Of a DNA stretch of 64,000 nucleotides, positions 1 through 13,734 are shown piece by piece. Source of the DNA: Rhodococcus jostii RHA1 (GTDB lineage: Bacteria; Actinomycetota; Actinomycetes; Mycobacteriales; Mycobacteriaceae); the NCBI RefSeq assembly GCF_000014565.1, contig NC_008268.1, forward strand, positions 2,294,001-2,358,000, read 5' to 3'. A program made the translations under genes and the position numbers. Within the stretch, counting starts at the first letter, position 1; each line of letters begins with the position of its first letter. Under the pieces are notes generated by a model. It was not told the origin of the DNA and did no database searches. It saw only the letters and a program-made list of their open reading frames with translations.

Positions 1-20
1 CCGTCACCTCAGAGAATCGG

Positions 21-33
21 TAAGGTCCCCTTC
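21..33 (+). promoter_or_regulatory. Candidate -10 box for leaderless thiD
   Basis: TAAGGT at 21-26 matches the actinobacterial TANNNT -10 pattern and sits 7 nt before the GTG start codon. No clear -35 can be judged because the window begins here. This is inference from spacing only. Confidence 0.35.
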
Positions 34-879
34 GTGAAGCTGCTGCCCCTGACCCCCGACGGCCAGACCCCCGTCCGAGTCCTCACCATCGCCGGCACCG
101 ATTCCGGCGGTGGCGCCGGGATCCAGGCCGACTCGCGGACGATGGCCCTGTGCGGCGTCCACGCATGTGTCGCGGTCGCCGCGGTGACGGTGCAGAACTC
201 GGTGGGCGTCAGTGGTTTCCACGAGATTCCGCCGGAGACGGTGGCCGCGCAGGTGCGGTGCGTCGTCGACGACATCGGGGTCGGGGCAGCGAAGACGGGC
301 ATGCTGGCATCGACGGCCATCATCGAGGCCGTCGCCGCCGTGTGCACGGAGGTCGGGATCGGCCGCGACCAACCGGTCCCGCTGGTCGTGGACCCGGTGT
401 GCGCGTCGATGCACGGAGATCCACTCCTGCATGCCGAGGCACTGGACGCCGTGCGGAACACGCTGATCCCGATCGCCACAGTGGTCACCCCGAACCTCGA
501 CGAGATCCGGTTGATCACCGGCATCGAGGTGGTGGAAGACGTGACCGCGCGCCGGGCAGCCGAAGCGTTGCACGCGCTCGGGGCGCAGTGGTCGATCGTG
601 AAGGGCGGGCATCTCCGGACATCGGCGTCGAGCACCGATCTGCTGTTCGACGGTGACAGGTTCCTCGAGTTCAGCAGTCCCCGCATCGACACCGGCAACG
701 ACCACGGCGGCGGCGACACCCTCGCTGCCGCCATCGCGAGCGCTCTCGCCCACGGGTGGTCCGTGCCCGACGCGGTGGCGTTCGGTAAGGAATGGGTCAC
801 CAAGTGCCTGGAGGCGTCGTACGACCTGGGCGCCGGTCACGGCCCCGTCTCTCCCCTGTGGCGACTTCGTCACTCGTGA
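34..879 (+). CDS. thiD: Hydroxymethylpyrimidine (phosphate) kinase ThiD
   Basis: The 281-residue protein phosphorylates 4-amino-5-hydroxymethyl-2-methylpyrimidine and its monophosphate to supply the pyrimidine half of thiamine in the cytosol. The N-terminal TIAGTDSGGGAGIQAD motif is the family substrate-binding signature, VVDPVCAS and VTPNLDEIRLITG follow in the usual order, and a glycine-rich GNDHGGGDTLAAAIA segment near residue 235 is the anion-hole and catalytic-Asp region (GTGDTLS in most homologues). The GTG at 34 is chosen because a TAAGGT box lies 7 nt before it, which suggests a leaderless start. In M. tuberculosis thiD follows thiC; any thiC here lies outside the window. Its stop codon falls inside an inverted repeat shared with the facing cyclase gene. 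Confidence 0.93.
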   Translation: MKLLPLTPDGQTPVRVLTIAGTDSGGGAGIQADSRTMALCGVHACVAVAAVTVQNSVGVSGFHEIPPETVAAQVRCVVDDIGVGAAKTGMLASTAIIEAVAAVCTEVGIGRDQPVPLVVDPVCASMHGDPLLHAEALDAVRNTLIPIATVVTPNLDEIRLITGIEVVEDVTARRAAEALHALGAQWSIVKGGHLRTSASSTDLLFDGDRFLEFSSPRIDTGNDHGGGDTLAAAIASALAHGWSVPDAVAFGKEWVTKCLEASYDLGAGHGPVSPLWRLRHS

Positions 880-918
880 GTACTTCTTGACGTCCGGGGT
901 GGTTGAGAAGTACTCACG
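875..918. terminator. Inverted repeat between thiD and the cyclase gene (bidirectional terminator)
   Basis: A perfect 13-bp inverted repeat (CGTGAGTACTTCT at 875-887, its complement at 906-918) with an 18-nt loop. The thiD stop (877-879) lies in the left arm and the cyclase stop (914-916) in the right arm, so each convergent gene ends inside the hairpin. There is no U-tract, as is common for actinobacterial terminators. Confidence 0.7.
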
Positions 919-1768
919 GGCGGCGGAGCCGCAACCGCCAGATACCGAGGTCGGAGGGCACCCCGCTGGGCGCGGGGGCGAAGAAGGCGCGTCGCCACGG
1001 CTTGACGCCGACACCCAGTTCGTCGAGGGTGCCCGGCTGCAGACTCGACAGCGTGGCGGACGACGCCATCACGTTGCCGTCGCCGCCCAGTCCCATCATG
1101 CGTGCCGCGATCGTCACGTCCACGCCGAGCCAGTCGCTGCCGATCTGCCGAGGCACACCGGTGTGGATTCCGACGCGCATGCGGGGGCGGTAGCCGTCCA
1201 CCTCCACCTCCGCGAGCGCTTCCTGTGCGGCGAAGACGGCGTCGATCGCGCGGTCCGGGCTGGGGAAGACGGCCATCACGCCGTCCCCCAGGCGTTTCAC
1301 CACGTGTCCTCCGCGGTCGACGATGGGGGTCTCCACGGCTCGGGCGACGTCGCGCAGCAAGGCGAGGGTGGCGCTGTCACCGGCGGGCAGCGACCAACTG
1401 GAGAAGCCGACCAGGTCGGTGAACACGATGGTCACTTCCTGCGTTCCCCGACCGCGTCCGGTGCGCTCGAGCAGCGCTTGCCACACTTGCAGCGCGCCGA
1501 GGCTCATCTCGCGGGACGCGCCGGGCTGGTGGTCGAGGAAGCGATCCGCGACGCGGGCGATGGCCCGTGCGCTCCCGGGTCCCGCCGTGGACAGCGGGTC
1601 GCCGAACGCGGGATCACCGGGCAGCGCGCGACGAAACCTGCGCAGCCCCTCGATCAGCTGCGGCTGCCGGTTGATCGATCCCACCCAGCCCAGAACCTTG
1701 TCGCCTCGTTTCGGTGTCTGCGCAGCGTCGAGTTCGGCACTGTTCTCTTCGGCCGGGTCGTCGCTCAC
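914..1768 (-). CDS. Class III adenylate/guanylate cyclase
   Basis: A 284-residue soluble protein with a C-terminal class III nucleotidyl cyclase domain that would make cAMP or cGMP. The metal-binding aspartates are visible as D118 in VFTDLVGFS and D162 in VVKRLGDGVMAVF, and K158 sits where the purine-contacting lysine is expected. In the transition-state segment (DVTIAARM, about 217-224) the arginine is kept but the usual asparagine is threonine, so activity or specificity may differ. The N-terminal 100 residues have no membrane segment or domain I recognise. A GTG start is preceded 7 nt upstream by TACCCT, suggesting a leaderless transcript. It converges on thiD and stands alone as a unit. 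Confidence 0.85.
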   Translation of the reverse strand: MSDDPAEENSAELDAAQTPKRGDKVLGWVGSINRQPQLIEGLRRFRRALPGDPAFGDPLSTAGPGSARAIARVADRFLDHQPGASREMSLGALQVWQALLERTGRGRGTQEVTIVFTDLVGFSSWSLPAGDSATLALLRDVARAVETPIVDRGGHVVKRLGDGVMAVFPSPDRAIDAVFAAQEALAEVEVDGYRPRMRVGIHTGVPRQIGSDWLGVDVTIAARMMGLGGDGNVMASSATLSSLQPGTLDELGVGVKPWRRAFFAPAPSGVPSDLGIWRLRLRRP

Positions 1769-1820
1769 GGGAGTAAGGGTAACCCAGCGTCACATGCACA
1801 AACTCGTGACGAATCGGACA

Positions 1821-3275
1821 TCACTCCGCGGCCCGCGCCTTCTCCCGGTCCGCGCCGATGGGGACACCGTTCGGTCCGGCGAGGGACTCCGCGTACACCC
1901 CGACGGCATACGCGACCGCGGCGGCATTCTTGGCGAGCGCGGCCCGGTTCACGTTCTCGAGGGTGTCGGTCGCGCTGTGGTAGTTCTCGTCGTACACCAC
2001 ATCCGGGGTGCCGCCCCACTTCTGTGCCTGCTCGGGGGTCTTCGTCTCGTCGGCGCCGCTGAACACGCCGCCCGAGGGGATGCCGTGCTCGATGAACGGA
2101 CCGTAGTCGGATCGGCCGTCGAAGTCCGTGCCGTCCGCGGCGACCCCGTTACCCTGAAGGAATTCGGTGAACGTGCGCTCGATGCCCGCGGAACCCTCCG
2201 GTCCGGGCCCCTCACCGACGTTGTCGGAGTTGTCGCCGTCGTACGCCAGATAGCCGGCGTTCTCGGAACCGAGCATGTCGAAGTTCAGGTACAGCGCGAT
2301 GTCGTTCCGCTGGTCCTCGCTGAGGCTGTTCACGTAGGCCTCCGAACCGAGCAGACCCAATTCCTCGGCCCCCCAGAACGCGAAGCGCACCGCGTTGTCG
2401 ACGTCGGGCGAACCGCCGAGCTGCACCGCCGTTTCGAGGGTCGCGGCGACGCCGGTGCCGTTGTCGTTGATGCCGGGACCGTCCGGGACGCTGTCCAGGT
2501 GGGCGCCGACCATCACGACGTTCTCCACCGAGCCGGTCTTCGTCTGGGCGATGACGTTGCGAGCGGTACTCGACTCGGTGGTGGTGTCGAGGGTGAGGGT
2601 GACGTCACCCCCGGCCTGCTCGAGTGCCGCGCCGTCCGCCTTGCTCACTCCGCCGGTGGGCACCTTGCCCATGTCCGGGTCGCCGAGGGTTCCGCCGCTC
2701 ATCGGTCCGTCCTCGTTGTTGACGACGATCACGCCCGCGGCGCCGCGCTCGGACGCGAACTGCTGCTTGGCCGCGAACGGGCACACCCCTCGGTTGACGA
2801 GGACGATCGCCCCGGTGACGTCGAGGCCGTCGTAATCGGTGACCTCGCATCCCGGACTCTCGTCCTTGGGGGCGGGTACCAGGCGGGCGGTGATCCCCTC
2901 CGGACCGGTGGACGGCGAATACGCCAGCGCACGCACCTCGAAGTCGCGGTCGCCGGACCTGAGCGCCTCCGTCCGGACGTCGAAGTTGTGGAACTCGAAT
3001 TCGGGGGTCTCGACGTCGAAGCCCTTGTCTTCCAGCACCTGTGCGACGTAATCGACGCTGGCGGCGTAGCCGGAGGTTCCGGCCGCGCGGTTGCCGTTGT
3101 TGTTCTCGGCGATCGTCTGCAGTTGCTCCAGGTGCCCCACCACACCGCCCTCGGTGACCGAGGCCGCGAGAGCGCTCGCGTCGACCGGCGGCGAATCGGG
3201 TTCGCTCGTCGACGAGCATCCGGCCACGATCATCGCACCGGCCACTCCGACTGTGAAGGCTCCCCGTAGTCGCAT
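1821..3275 (-). CDS. lpqL: Lipoprotein M28 aminopeptidase with PA domain (LpqL-like)
   Basis: A 484-residue exported zinc peptidase. The signal peptide ends in a lipobox with Cys20 (IVAGC), so the mature enzyme should be lipid-anchored outside the membrane. A protease-associated domain occupies roughly residues 130-230 (VLVNRGVCPFAAKQ). The M28 catalytic domain follows, with zinc-ligand segments GAHLDSVPDGPGINDNGTG and FWGAEELGLLGS. The family removes N-terminal residues from peptides; the substrate here is unknown. Its position beside the thiamine genes matches M. tuberculosis lpqL (Rv0418) next to thiG. The ATG is preceded at exactly 6 nt by TAGGCT, supporting a leaderless start. Confidence 0.9.
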   Translation of the reverse strand: MRLRGAFTVGVAGAMIVAGCSSTSEPDSPPVDASALAASVTEGGVVGHLEQLQTIAENNNGNRAAGTSGYAASVDYVAQVLEDKGFDVETPEFEFHNFDVRTEALRSGDRDFEVRALAYSPSTGPEGITARLVPAPKDESPGCEVTDYDGLDVTGAIVLVNRGVCPFAAKQQFASERGAAGVIVVNNEDGPMSGGTLGDPDMGKVPTGGVSKADGAALEQAGGDVTLTLDTTTESSTARNVIAQTKTGSVENVVMVGAHLDSVPDGPGINDNGTGVAATLETAVQLGGSPDVDNAVRFAFWGAEELGLLGSEAYVNSLSEDQRNDIALYLNFDMLGSENAGYLAYDGDNSDNVGEGPGPEGSAGIERTFTEFLQGNGVAADGTDFDGRSDYGPFIEHGIPSGGVFSGADETKTPEQAQKWGGTPDVVYDENYHSATDTLENVNRAALAKNAAAVAYAVGVYAESLAGPNGVPIGADREKARAAE

Positions 3276-3281
3276 GTCGGG

Positions 3282-3287
3282 AGCCTA
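3282..3287 (-). promoter_or_regulatory. -10 box of leaderless lpqL
   Basis: TAGGCT on the minus strand ends 6 nt before the lpqL ATG, so transcription would begin on the A of the start codon. There is no Shine-Dalgarno-like sequence in between. Confidence 0.5.
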
Positions 3288-3301
3288 ACGCAGAAGCACC
3301 G

Positions 3302-3336
3302 GTGGGCCGGCGCGAATGGATTTCGCACCGGCCCAC
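3302..3336 (-). terminator. Hairpin terminator downstream of the ABC-2 transporter operon
   Basis: A strong GC-rich stem: GTGGGCCGG (3302-3310) pairs with CCGGCCCAC (3328-3336), and an inner GCGAA/TTCGC extends it. It lies 85 nt past the permease stop codon and before the lpqL promoter, so it should insulate the two minus-strand units. Confidence 0.6.
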
Positions 3337-3420
3337 AGGCTCCCGCCCCACCGTCACCCTCAGCCAGGTCTCCCGACGATCACCTGGCGGAGGAGCGGGG
3401 CGAAAGTACTGTATCGGGTG

Positions 3421-4215
3421 TCAGGCGTCGCGCTTGTTGACGACCACCAGGCCGGCCCCGAAGATCACGAAGACGAACACCGCGAAGTACACCAGGCTGC
3501 CCCACGGGCCCCAGTGGAATTCGACCCCCTGCGGCGCCCCCAGAAAGTTGTTGGCGTTGAGGAACGGCAGGAAGGGCATGATCTTCTCGCCGAACGAGCC
3601 GAACAGGTTGAACAGGCTCTCGATCAGCAGCGGCCACAGCAGGAGCAGGGCGATCGCACCGGCCGACTGACGCAGCAGCGTGCCGACACCGACGGCGAGA
3701 ACCACACACAGGAACGCGTAGATCGGGACGCCGTAGATCGACCGCCACGCGTCGTCACCCGACAAGGTGAGCGCCGCTCCGGCCTCGTCACCCGCGGTCG
3801 CCTTCGCGATGGCATACGCGCCGAACGTGAGCACGAACGTCAGCACGGCGCCGAACGCGCCGATCAGACCTGCCTTCGCAATGAGGACGGACGCCCGGTT
3901 CGGGATGGCCTGGAACGTGGTGCGGATGACGCCGAACCGGTATTCGCTGGTCACGGCGAGCGCCGCGAGGATCATCAGGACCAGCACGCCGAATCCGGAG
4001 ACCCCGCCGACCGCGTCCGACATCTGCGGCAGGAACGGATCGAAATCCGGTTGCTTACCGTCGGCGATCTGGTTGTTGAAGGAGTTGATGCTCGCCTTCG
4101 CGCTCAGCCCGATGACCGCGGCGAGGCCGAGGCCCAGCACGATGATGACGACCGTGCACCACCACGGCGACCTCGTCGACGTGATCTTGATCCGTTCGGC
4201 ATTGAGAACAGCCAT
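3421..4215 (-). CDS. ABC-2 type transporter permease
   Basis: A 264-residue integral membrane protein with about six hydrophobic segments (near residues 20-40, 75-100, 115-140, 160-180, 185-205 and 235-258). The arrangement of a short cytoplasmic N-terminus (LNAERIKITSTRSPWW) followed by a long extracytoplasmic loop resembles permeases of the drug/antibiotic-export ABC-2 group. Its start overlaps the stop of the ATPase gene (TAATG, 1 nt), so the two are translationally coupled and form one exporter. The substrate cannot be told from sequence. It is not part of the block conserved with M. tuberculosis and may be a lineage insertion. Confidence 0.85.
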   Translation of the reverse strand: MAVLNAERIKITSTRSPWWCTVVIIVLGLGLAAVIGLSAKASINSFNNQIADGKQPDFDPFLPQMSDAVGGVSGFGVLVLMILAALAVTSEYRFGVIRTTFQAIPNRASVLIAKAGLIGAFGAVLTFVLTFGAYAIAKATAGDEAGAALTLSGDDAWRSIYGVPIYAFLCVVLAVGVGTLLRQSAGAIALLLLWPLLIESLFNLFGSFGEKIMPFLPFLNANNFLGAPQGVEFHWGPWGSLVYFAVFVFVIFGAGLVVVNKRDA

Positions 4216-5156
4216 TACAGTGCACCCCTCATCACATCTTCGACGCCCTCTGCGTGGTACTGCACGTCGTCTCCGGTCAACTTCATGAAGGCGTCCTCCA
4301 GCGATCCGCGCTGAGATGCCAACTCGTGCAGGACGATGCCCTGCGAACCGGCGATCCCGCCGACGACGTCCGTCGACGAATCCACCACGACGAGCGCCTG
4401 CTGCCCGTCCGATCCGTCCTCACGCACGGTGAGCCCGTTGGACGTGAGCGCGCTACGCAGCGCGTCCAGCTGTGGGCTCCGCACGCGCACCGTCGATTCC
4501 GACGACTTGCTGACGAACTCGGACACGGTGGTGTCGGCAATCAGCCGCCCCCGGCCGATGACCACCAGATGTTCGGCGGTGAGCGCCATCTCGGACAGCA
4601 GGTGACTCGACACCAGCACGGTGCGTCCCTCCGCCGCGAGGCGCTGCATGAACTTCCGGATCCAGACGATGCCCTCCGGGTCGAGCCCGTTCACCGGCTC
4701 GTCGAACAGCAGCACCTTCGGGTCGCCGAGGAGCGTGGCGGCCAGGCCCAGACGCTGGGACATGCCCAGCGAGAACCCGCCAGCCTTCTTCCCGGCCACC
4801 TCGGTGAGCCCGACGAGGTGCAGCACCTCATCGACCCGGCTCTTCGGCAACGAGTTGGACGCCGCCATCCACTGCAGGTGGGCGCGGGCCGAGCGGTTGG
4901 GGTGCACCCATTTCGCGTCGAGCAGCGCCCCCACCGTCCGCAGCGGCTGCACCAGGTCGCTGTACGGCTTGCCGTCGATCAACGCGCTGCCCGCCGTGGG
5001 GCGGTCCAGCCCGAGGATCATGCGCATGGTCGTCGATTTGCCTGCACCGTTCGGGCCGAGGAAGCCGGTGACCATACCCGGCTTCACGTTGAACGTCAGG
5101 TTGTCCACCGCCTTCGTCGCACCGAAGGTCTTCGAAAGTCCCCTCACTTCAATCAT
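4215..5156 (-). CDS. ABC transporter ATP-binding protein
   Basis: A 313-residue ATPase that powers the adjoining ABC-2 permease. Visible motifs are Walker A GPNGAGKST (about residues 34-42), a signature-type segment FSLGMSQRLGLA, Walker B VLLFDEPVNGLDP and the switch histidine in VLVSSHLLSEM. The first 220 residues are the nucleotide-binding domain. The C-terminal 90 residues resemble the DUF4162-like tail of drug/antibiotic exporters. It is the first gene of a two-gene operon. About 113 bp separate it from the end of thiG upstream on the same strand, enough for its own promoter. Confidence 0.9.
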   Translation of the reverse strand: MIEVRGLSKTFGATKAVDNLTFNVKPGMVTGFLGPNGAGKSTTMRMILGLDRPTAGSALIDGKPYSDLVQPLRTVGALLDAKWVHPNRSARAHLQWMAASNSLPKSRVDEVLHLVGLTEVAGKKAGGFSLGMSQRLGLAATLLGDPKVLLFDEPVNGLDPEGIVWIRKFMQRLAAEGRTVLVSSHLLSEMALTAEHLVVIGRGRLIADTTVSEFVSKSSESTVRVRSPQLDALRSALTSNGLTVREDGSDGQQALVVVDSSTDVVGGIAGSQGIVLHELASQRGSLEDAFMKLTGDDVQYHAEGVEDVMRGAL

Positions 5157-5269
5157 GGTGAGAAGGATGCCCGAACCTGCGGCCGTCGCGCATCGGCCGC
5201 AGGTCTACACCCGACTCGTCCCCTGGTACCGGTCGGACCCTGAGCGAGACCCCGACGCGACCCCGAGAA

Positions 5270-6254
<985 letters not shown>

Positions 6255-6256
6255 CT

Positions 6257-7324
6257 CTACCTCGCTACTTTCTCGAAACGTTCGGGGTCGGCGGCTTTCG
6301 CCTCGACCAGTGCCGAGCCCTCCAACAATGCCACCGTCGCGTCGGCGGTCACCGGGGTGAGCAGGATGCCGTTACGGCCGTGTCCCGTCGCCACCACGAC
6401 CCGATCGGACACCCGACCGATCAGCGGCAGGTTGTCCGGAGTCATCGGACGCAGACCCGCCGAGGTCTCGCGCAGTTCGTACTCGCCGATGGCGGGCATC
6501 AGCGCTTCGGCATCGGCGATCAGGTCGCGCACGCCGGCCACCGTGACCTGCGTGTCGTTGCCCGACTCGTACTGGGTGGCACCGACGACGATGCCGTCGG
6601 CCCGCGGCACCAGGTAGGCGGGCCTGCCGTGCACACTGCCGCGGATGGTGCGGCCCGGCGCGGGGGTCACCCCGGGACGCGAGCGCAACCGCAGGATCTC
6701 GCCCTTCACCGGGCGAACCGGAAGCCCGGGCCACAGGGCCGGCGACGCGATGCCCGCGGTGACGACGATCTGGTCGGTGCCCAGCCGGTCGAGGCTGTGC
6801 ACGGCCTCCCCGATCAGCTCCACTCCGGCGTCGACCGCGCACCGTTGCAACGCCTGCAACAGCAGCCTGTTGTCCACGGCCAGTTCGTCGACGGCCAAGA
6901 GTCCCAACCTGACTCCGCGCCCCAGCATCGGCTCGAGCGCGCGGACTTCCACACGGCTCAGGATCTGCAGTTCCCGCCCCTGGGCACCCACCCATTCGGC
7001 GATGGTCCGCAGGTCCTCCGCGTCGGCGCCGTCCAGCGCGACGGTGAGCGAACTCTGCGACGTGAACAGCTCGACGCCGGCCCCGGCCTCGAGTTCCTTC
7101 CCGAATTCGGGCCACCGGTCGAGCGACGCGCTTCCCAGTTCGAGGACGCTCTCCTCGCCGGGCCAGCCCTCGGACAACGGGGCGAGCATGCCGCCCGCCA
7201 CCCAGGACGCCCCCGAACCGATCGACGGGTCGTACAGCCGAACCGACCAGCCGTTGCGGGCTGCTCGCCACGCAATGGACAGGCCGATCACTCCGCCTCC
7301 GACGACGGATACCGATCTCGCCAT
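6257..7324 (-). CDS. thiO: Glycine oxidase ThiO
   Basis: A 355-residue FAD enzyme of the D-amino-acid oxidase fold that oxidises glycine to the dehydroglycine used by ThiG. The N-terminal VSVVGGGVIGLSIAW is the Rossmann FAD-binding motif; GGMLAPLSE and the C-terminal VVATGHGRNGILLTPVTA are family signatures. Reading continues upstream without a stop, but the ATG at 7322-7324 is chosen because the protein then begins 5 residues before the Rossmann glycine motif and the TPP riboswitch ends just before it. It is the first gene of thiO-thiS-thiG. Confidence 0.94.
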   Translation of the reverse strand: MARSVSVVGGGVIGLSIAWRAARNGWSVRLYDPSIGSGASWVAGGMLAPLSEGWPGEESVLELGSASLDRWPEFGKELEAGAGVELFTSQSSLTVALDGADAEDLRTIAEWVGAQGRELQILSRVEVRALEPMLGRGVRLGLLAVDELAVDNRLLLQALQRCAVDAGVELIGEAVHSLDRLGTDQIVVTAGIASPALWPGLPVRPVKGEILRLRSRPGVTPAPGRTIRGSVHGRPAYLVPRADGIVVGATQYESGNDTQVTVAGVRDLIADAEALMPAIGEYELRETSAGLRPMTPDNLPLIGRVSDRVVVATGHGRNGILLTPVTADATVALLEGSALVEAKAADPERFEKVAR

Positions 7325-7335
7325 TGAACTCCACC

Positions 7336-7425
7336 TCACTTCCTGCGCCGGCATGATCCGGGTCAGGTATGACGGTCGGGCTCGGCGTGAGCCCCTCTCA
7401 GCCCCACGTTCCCCGGGACTCCCGT
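7336..7425 (-). promoter_or_regulatory. TPP riboswitch (thi box) upstream of thiO
   Basis: On the minus strand the conserved thi-box blocks appear in order: GGGGCTGAGAGGGG (complement of 7391-7404), then ACCTGACCCGGATCATGCC and GGCGCAGGAAG (complement of about 7338-7368), closed by an outer CACGGGAGTCCCGG segment. The CTGAGA and ACCTGA-GGATCATGCC elements are the thiamine pyrophosphate-binding core. The 3' end is 12-15 nt before the thiO ATG, so control is probably at ribosome access. High TPP would shut off thiO, thiS and thiG. Confidence 0.93.
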
Positions 7426-7426
7426 G

Positions 7427-7459
7427 TTGCACTTTCACCGTAGAGGCTACCGTCATGCC
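7427..7459 (+). promoter_or_regulatory. Promoter of leaderless thiE
   Basis: TACCGT at 7448-7453 lies exactly 6 nt before the GTG start of thiE, so the transcript should begin at the start codon. A TTGCAC at 7427-7432 could be the -35 with a short 15-nt spacer. It overlaps the region where the divergent riboswitch RNA must start. Confidence 0.45.
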
Positions 7460-8158
7460 GTGACCACCTCGCATCACAGCAACCTCACGGACCGTCGGCG
7501 CCGCCTCGGAACAGCACGTTTGTACCTGTGCACCGATGCTCGGCGCGAGAAGGGCGACCTGGCGCAGTTCGCCGAGGCCGCGCTGTCCGGCGGCGTCGAC
7601 ATCATCCAGCTCCGCGACAAGGGCTCGGCCGGAGAGAAGAAGTTCGGCACGATGGACGCCCGGGACGAACTGGCGGCACTGTCGGTGCTCGCGGCCGCGG
7701 CCAGGCGGCACGGAGCGCTGCTCGCGGTCAACGACCGCGCCGACATGGCGCTGGCGGCCGGGGCCGACGTGCTGCACCTCGGCCAGGGCGACCTGCCCGT
7801 CCCGTACGCACGGACCGTGGTGGGTTCCGATGTCCTGATCGGCCGCTCCACCCACAGTCGCGCGCAGGCCAGTCTCGCGGCGATCGAGGACGGCGTCGAC
7901 TACTTCTGCACCGGACCGGTGTGGGCCACCCCCACCAAGCCGGGGCGGACCGCGTCGGGCATCGATCTGGTGCGATCGACCGCCGACTCGGAGCCGAACC
8001 GCCCGTGGTTCGCGATCGGCGGCATCGACGAGTCCCGCGTTCCGGAGATCCTCGCCGCGGGGGCCTCCCGCATCGTCGTCGTGCGGGCCATCACCGAGGC
8101 CCGCGACCCGCAGGCCGCCGCGCGCTCGCTGTCCGCCCTGTTGCAGCAGAACGCGTAG
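7460..8158 (+). CDS. thiE: Thiamine phosphate synthase ThiE
   Basis: A 232-residue TIM-barrel enzyme that joins hydroxymethylpyrimidine pyrophosphate to thiazole phosphate. Family segments are visible: [21 protein letters not shown] (pyrophosphate-binding), [36 protein letters not shown] and WFAIGGID. An ATG 36 nt upstream is in frame, but GTG 7460 is preferred because of the -10 box immediately before it. It is divergent from thiO. No thi box precedes this leaderless gene, so TPP control should not reach it. Its stop codon directly abuts the stop of the facing Nudix gene. Confidence 0.94.
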   Translation: MTTSHHSNLTDRRRRLGTARLYLCTDARREKGDLAQFAEAALSGGVDIIQLRDKGSAGEKKFGTMDARDELAALSVLAAAARRHGALLAVNDRADMALAAGADVLHLGQGDLPVPYARTVVGSDVLIGRSTHSRAQASLAAIEDGVDYFCTGPVWATPTKPGRTASGIDLVRSTADSEPNRPWFAIGGIDESRVPEILAAGASRIVVVRAITEARDPQAAARSLSALLQQNA

Positions 8159-8917
8159 TTACGGCTGGTCCAGCCAGTCCAGCACCGTGGCGGGCGGCAG
8201 GACGACGACGGTGGCCGGCAACTGTTCGATCAGGTCGGGGTCGGTGGTGACGACGGCCGTCACCGTTCCCAGCGTGGTGCCGTGGCCGGCCGGTTCGGCG
8301 CTGCGGCCGACCGCGTCCAGGGCTTCGAGCACCTCGACGCGCGGCAACCACCCGTAGGTGCCGTCGGGCAGGTGCACCGTGCGGGGCAGGGCCTTCGACA
8401 ACTGCGCCAGCGCGCCGCGTTCGCCCAGCACGTCGTGCCGGTCGAGCAGCAAACGCACCTCCGTGGTGCGCAGTTGCGGCCACCCCGCTTCGAATCCCGG
8501 GTGCAGCGGCAGCCCGGCCACGTCGGTTTCCCGCACCCAGCGCAGTTCGGTGCTCTCGCCGTTCGCGACGGTGGGCAGCGGGCGCTCCGCGTCGGCGATC
8601 ACCGTGGTGTAACTCCAGCCGCTCGCGGCCTTCATCGTGACGACCTCGGTGCGGACGCGGATGGCCGCGCTCTCGATGCCGGCTTCCTCGTGCGCTTCGC
8701 GTACCGCGGCGTGGGTGGTGGTCTCGTGGCTGTCCCGGGCACCGCCGGGCAGCGCCCACGTGCCACCCTGGTGACTCCAGGCCGCACGGTGCTGTAGCAG
8801 CACGGCCGGCGTCTCGTCCGGGAGCGGCGCACGCAGCAACAACCCGGCCGCACCGTGCTTGCCCCAATGACGACTGCCGTCCGGCCCGGTTGCCCAGCCG
8901 TCACCGTCACCACGCAT
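8159..8917 (-). CDS. mutT3: Nudix hydrolase (MutT3-like)
   Basis: A 252-residue protein with a perfect Nudix box: from G59 of the GARDSHETTTHAAVREAHEE segment followed by AGI, matching Gx5Ex7REUxEExGU. Such enzymes hydrolyse nucleoside diphosphates linked to another moiety; MutT-type members clear oxidised nucleotides. The place beside thiE and the glnX operon matches Rv0413 (mutT3), the reason for the symbol. A C-terminal extension of about 90 residues (after residue 160) has no clear family. The gene converges on thiE with no base between the two stop codons. Confidence 0.85.
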   Translation of the reverse strand: MRGDGDGWATGPDGSRHWGKHGAAGLLLRAPLPDETPAVLLQHRAAWSHQGGTWALPGGARDSHETTTHAAVREAHEEAGIESAAIRVRTEVVTMKAASGWSYTTVIADAERPLPTVANGESTELRWVRETDVAGLPLHPGFEAGWPQLRTTEVRLLLDRHDVLGERGALAQLSKALPRTVHLPDGTYGWLPRVEVLEALDAVGRSAEPAGHGTTLGTVTAVVTTDPDLIEQLPATVVVLPPATVLDWLDQP

Positions 8918-9062
8918 CGACTACCCCTGTCCGACCTGATGGGTCTCCCTGCAGTTCCCTCACACTAACGGTTTCTTCCGGAACTGCCCGTCGGCAGTCG
9001 TGAACCGACCGCTGCTTATATGCTCCCCACAAGGTGCGGCCATGACACGGGAGGGGTGCGAG

Positions 9063-13731
<4,669 letters not shown>

Positions 13732-13734
13732 CGC

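Noticed and set aside
1323..3269. A 648-codon plus-strand frame over the cyclase and lpqL region
   Set aside because: Spans two genes with clear families on the minus strand and shows no domain itself.
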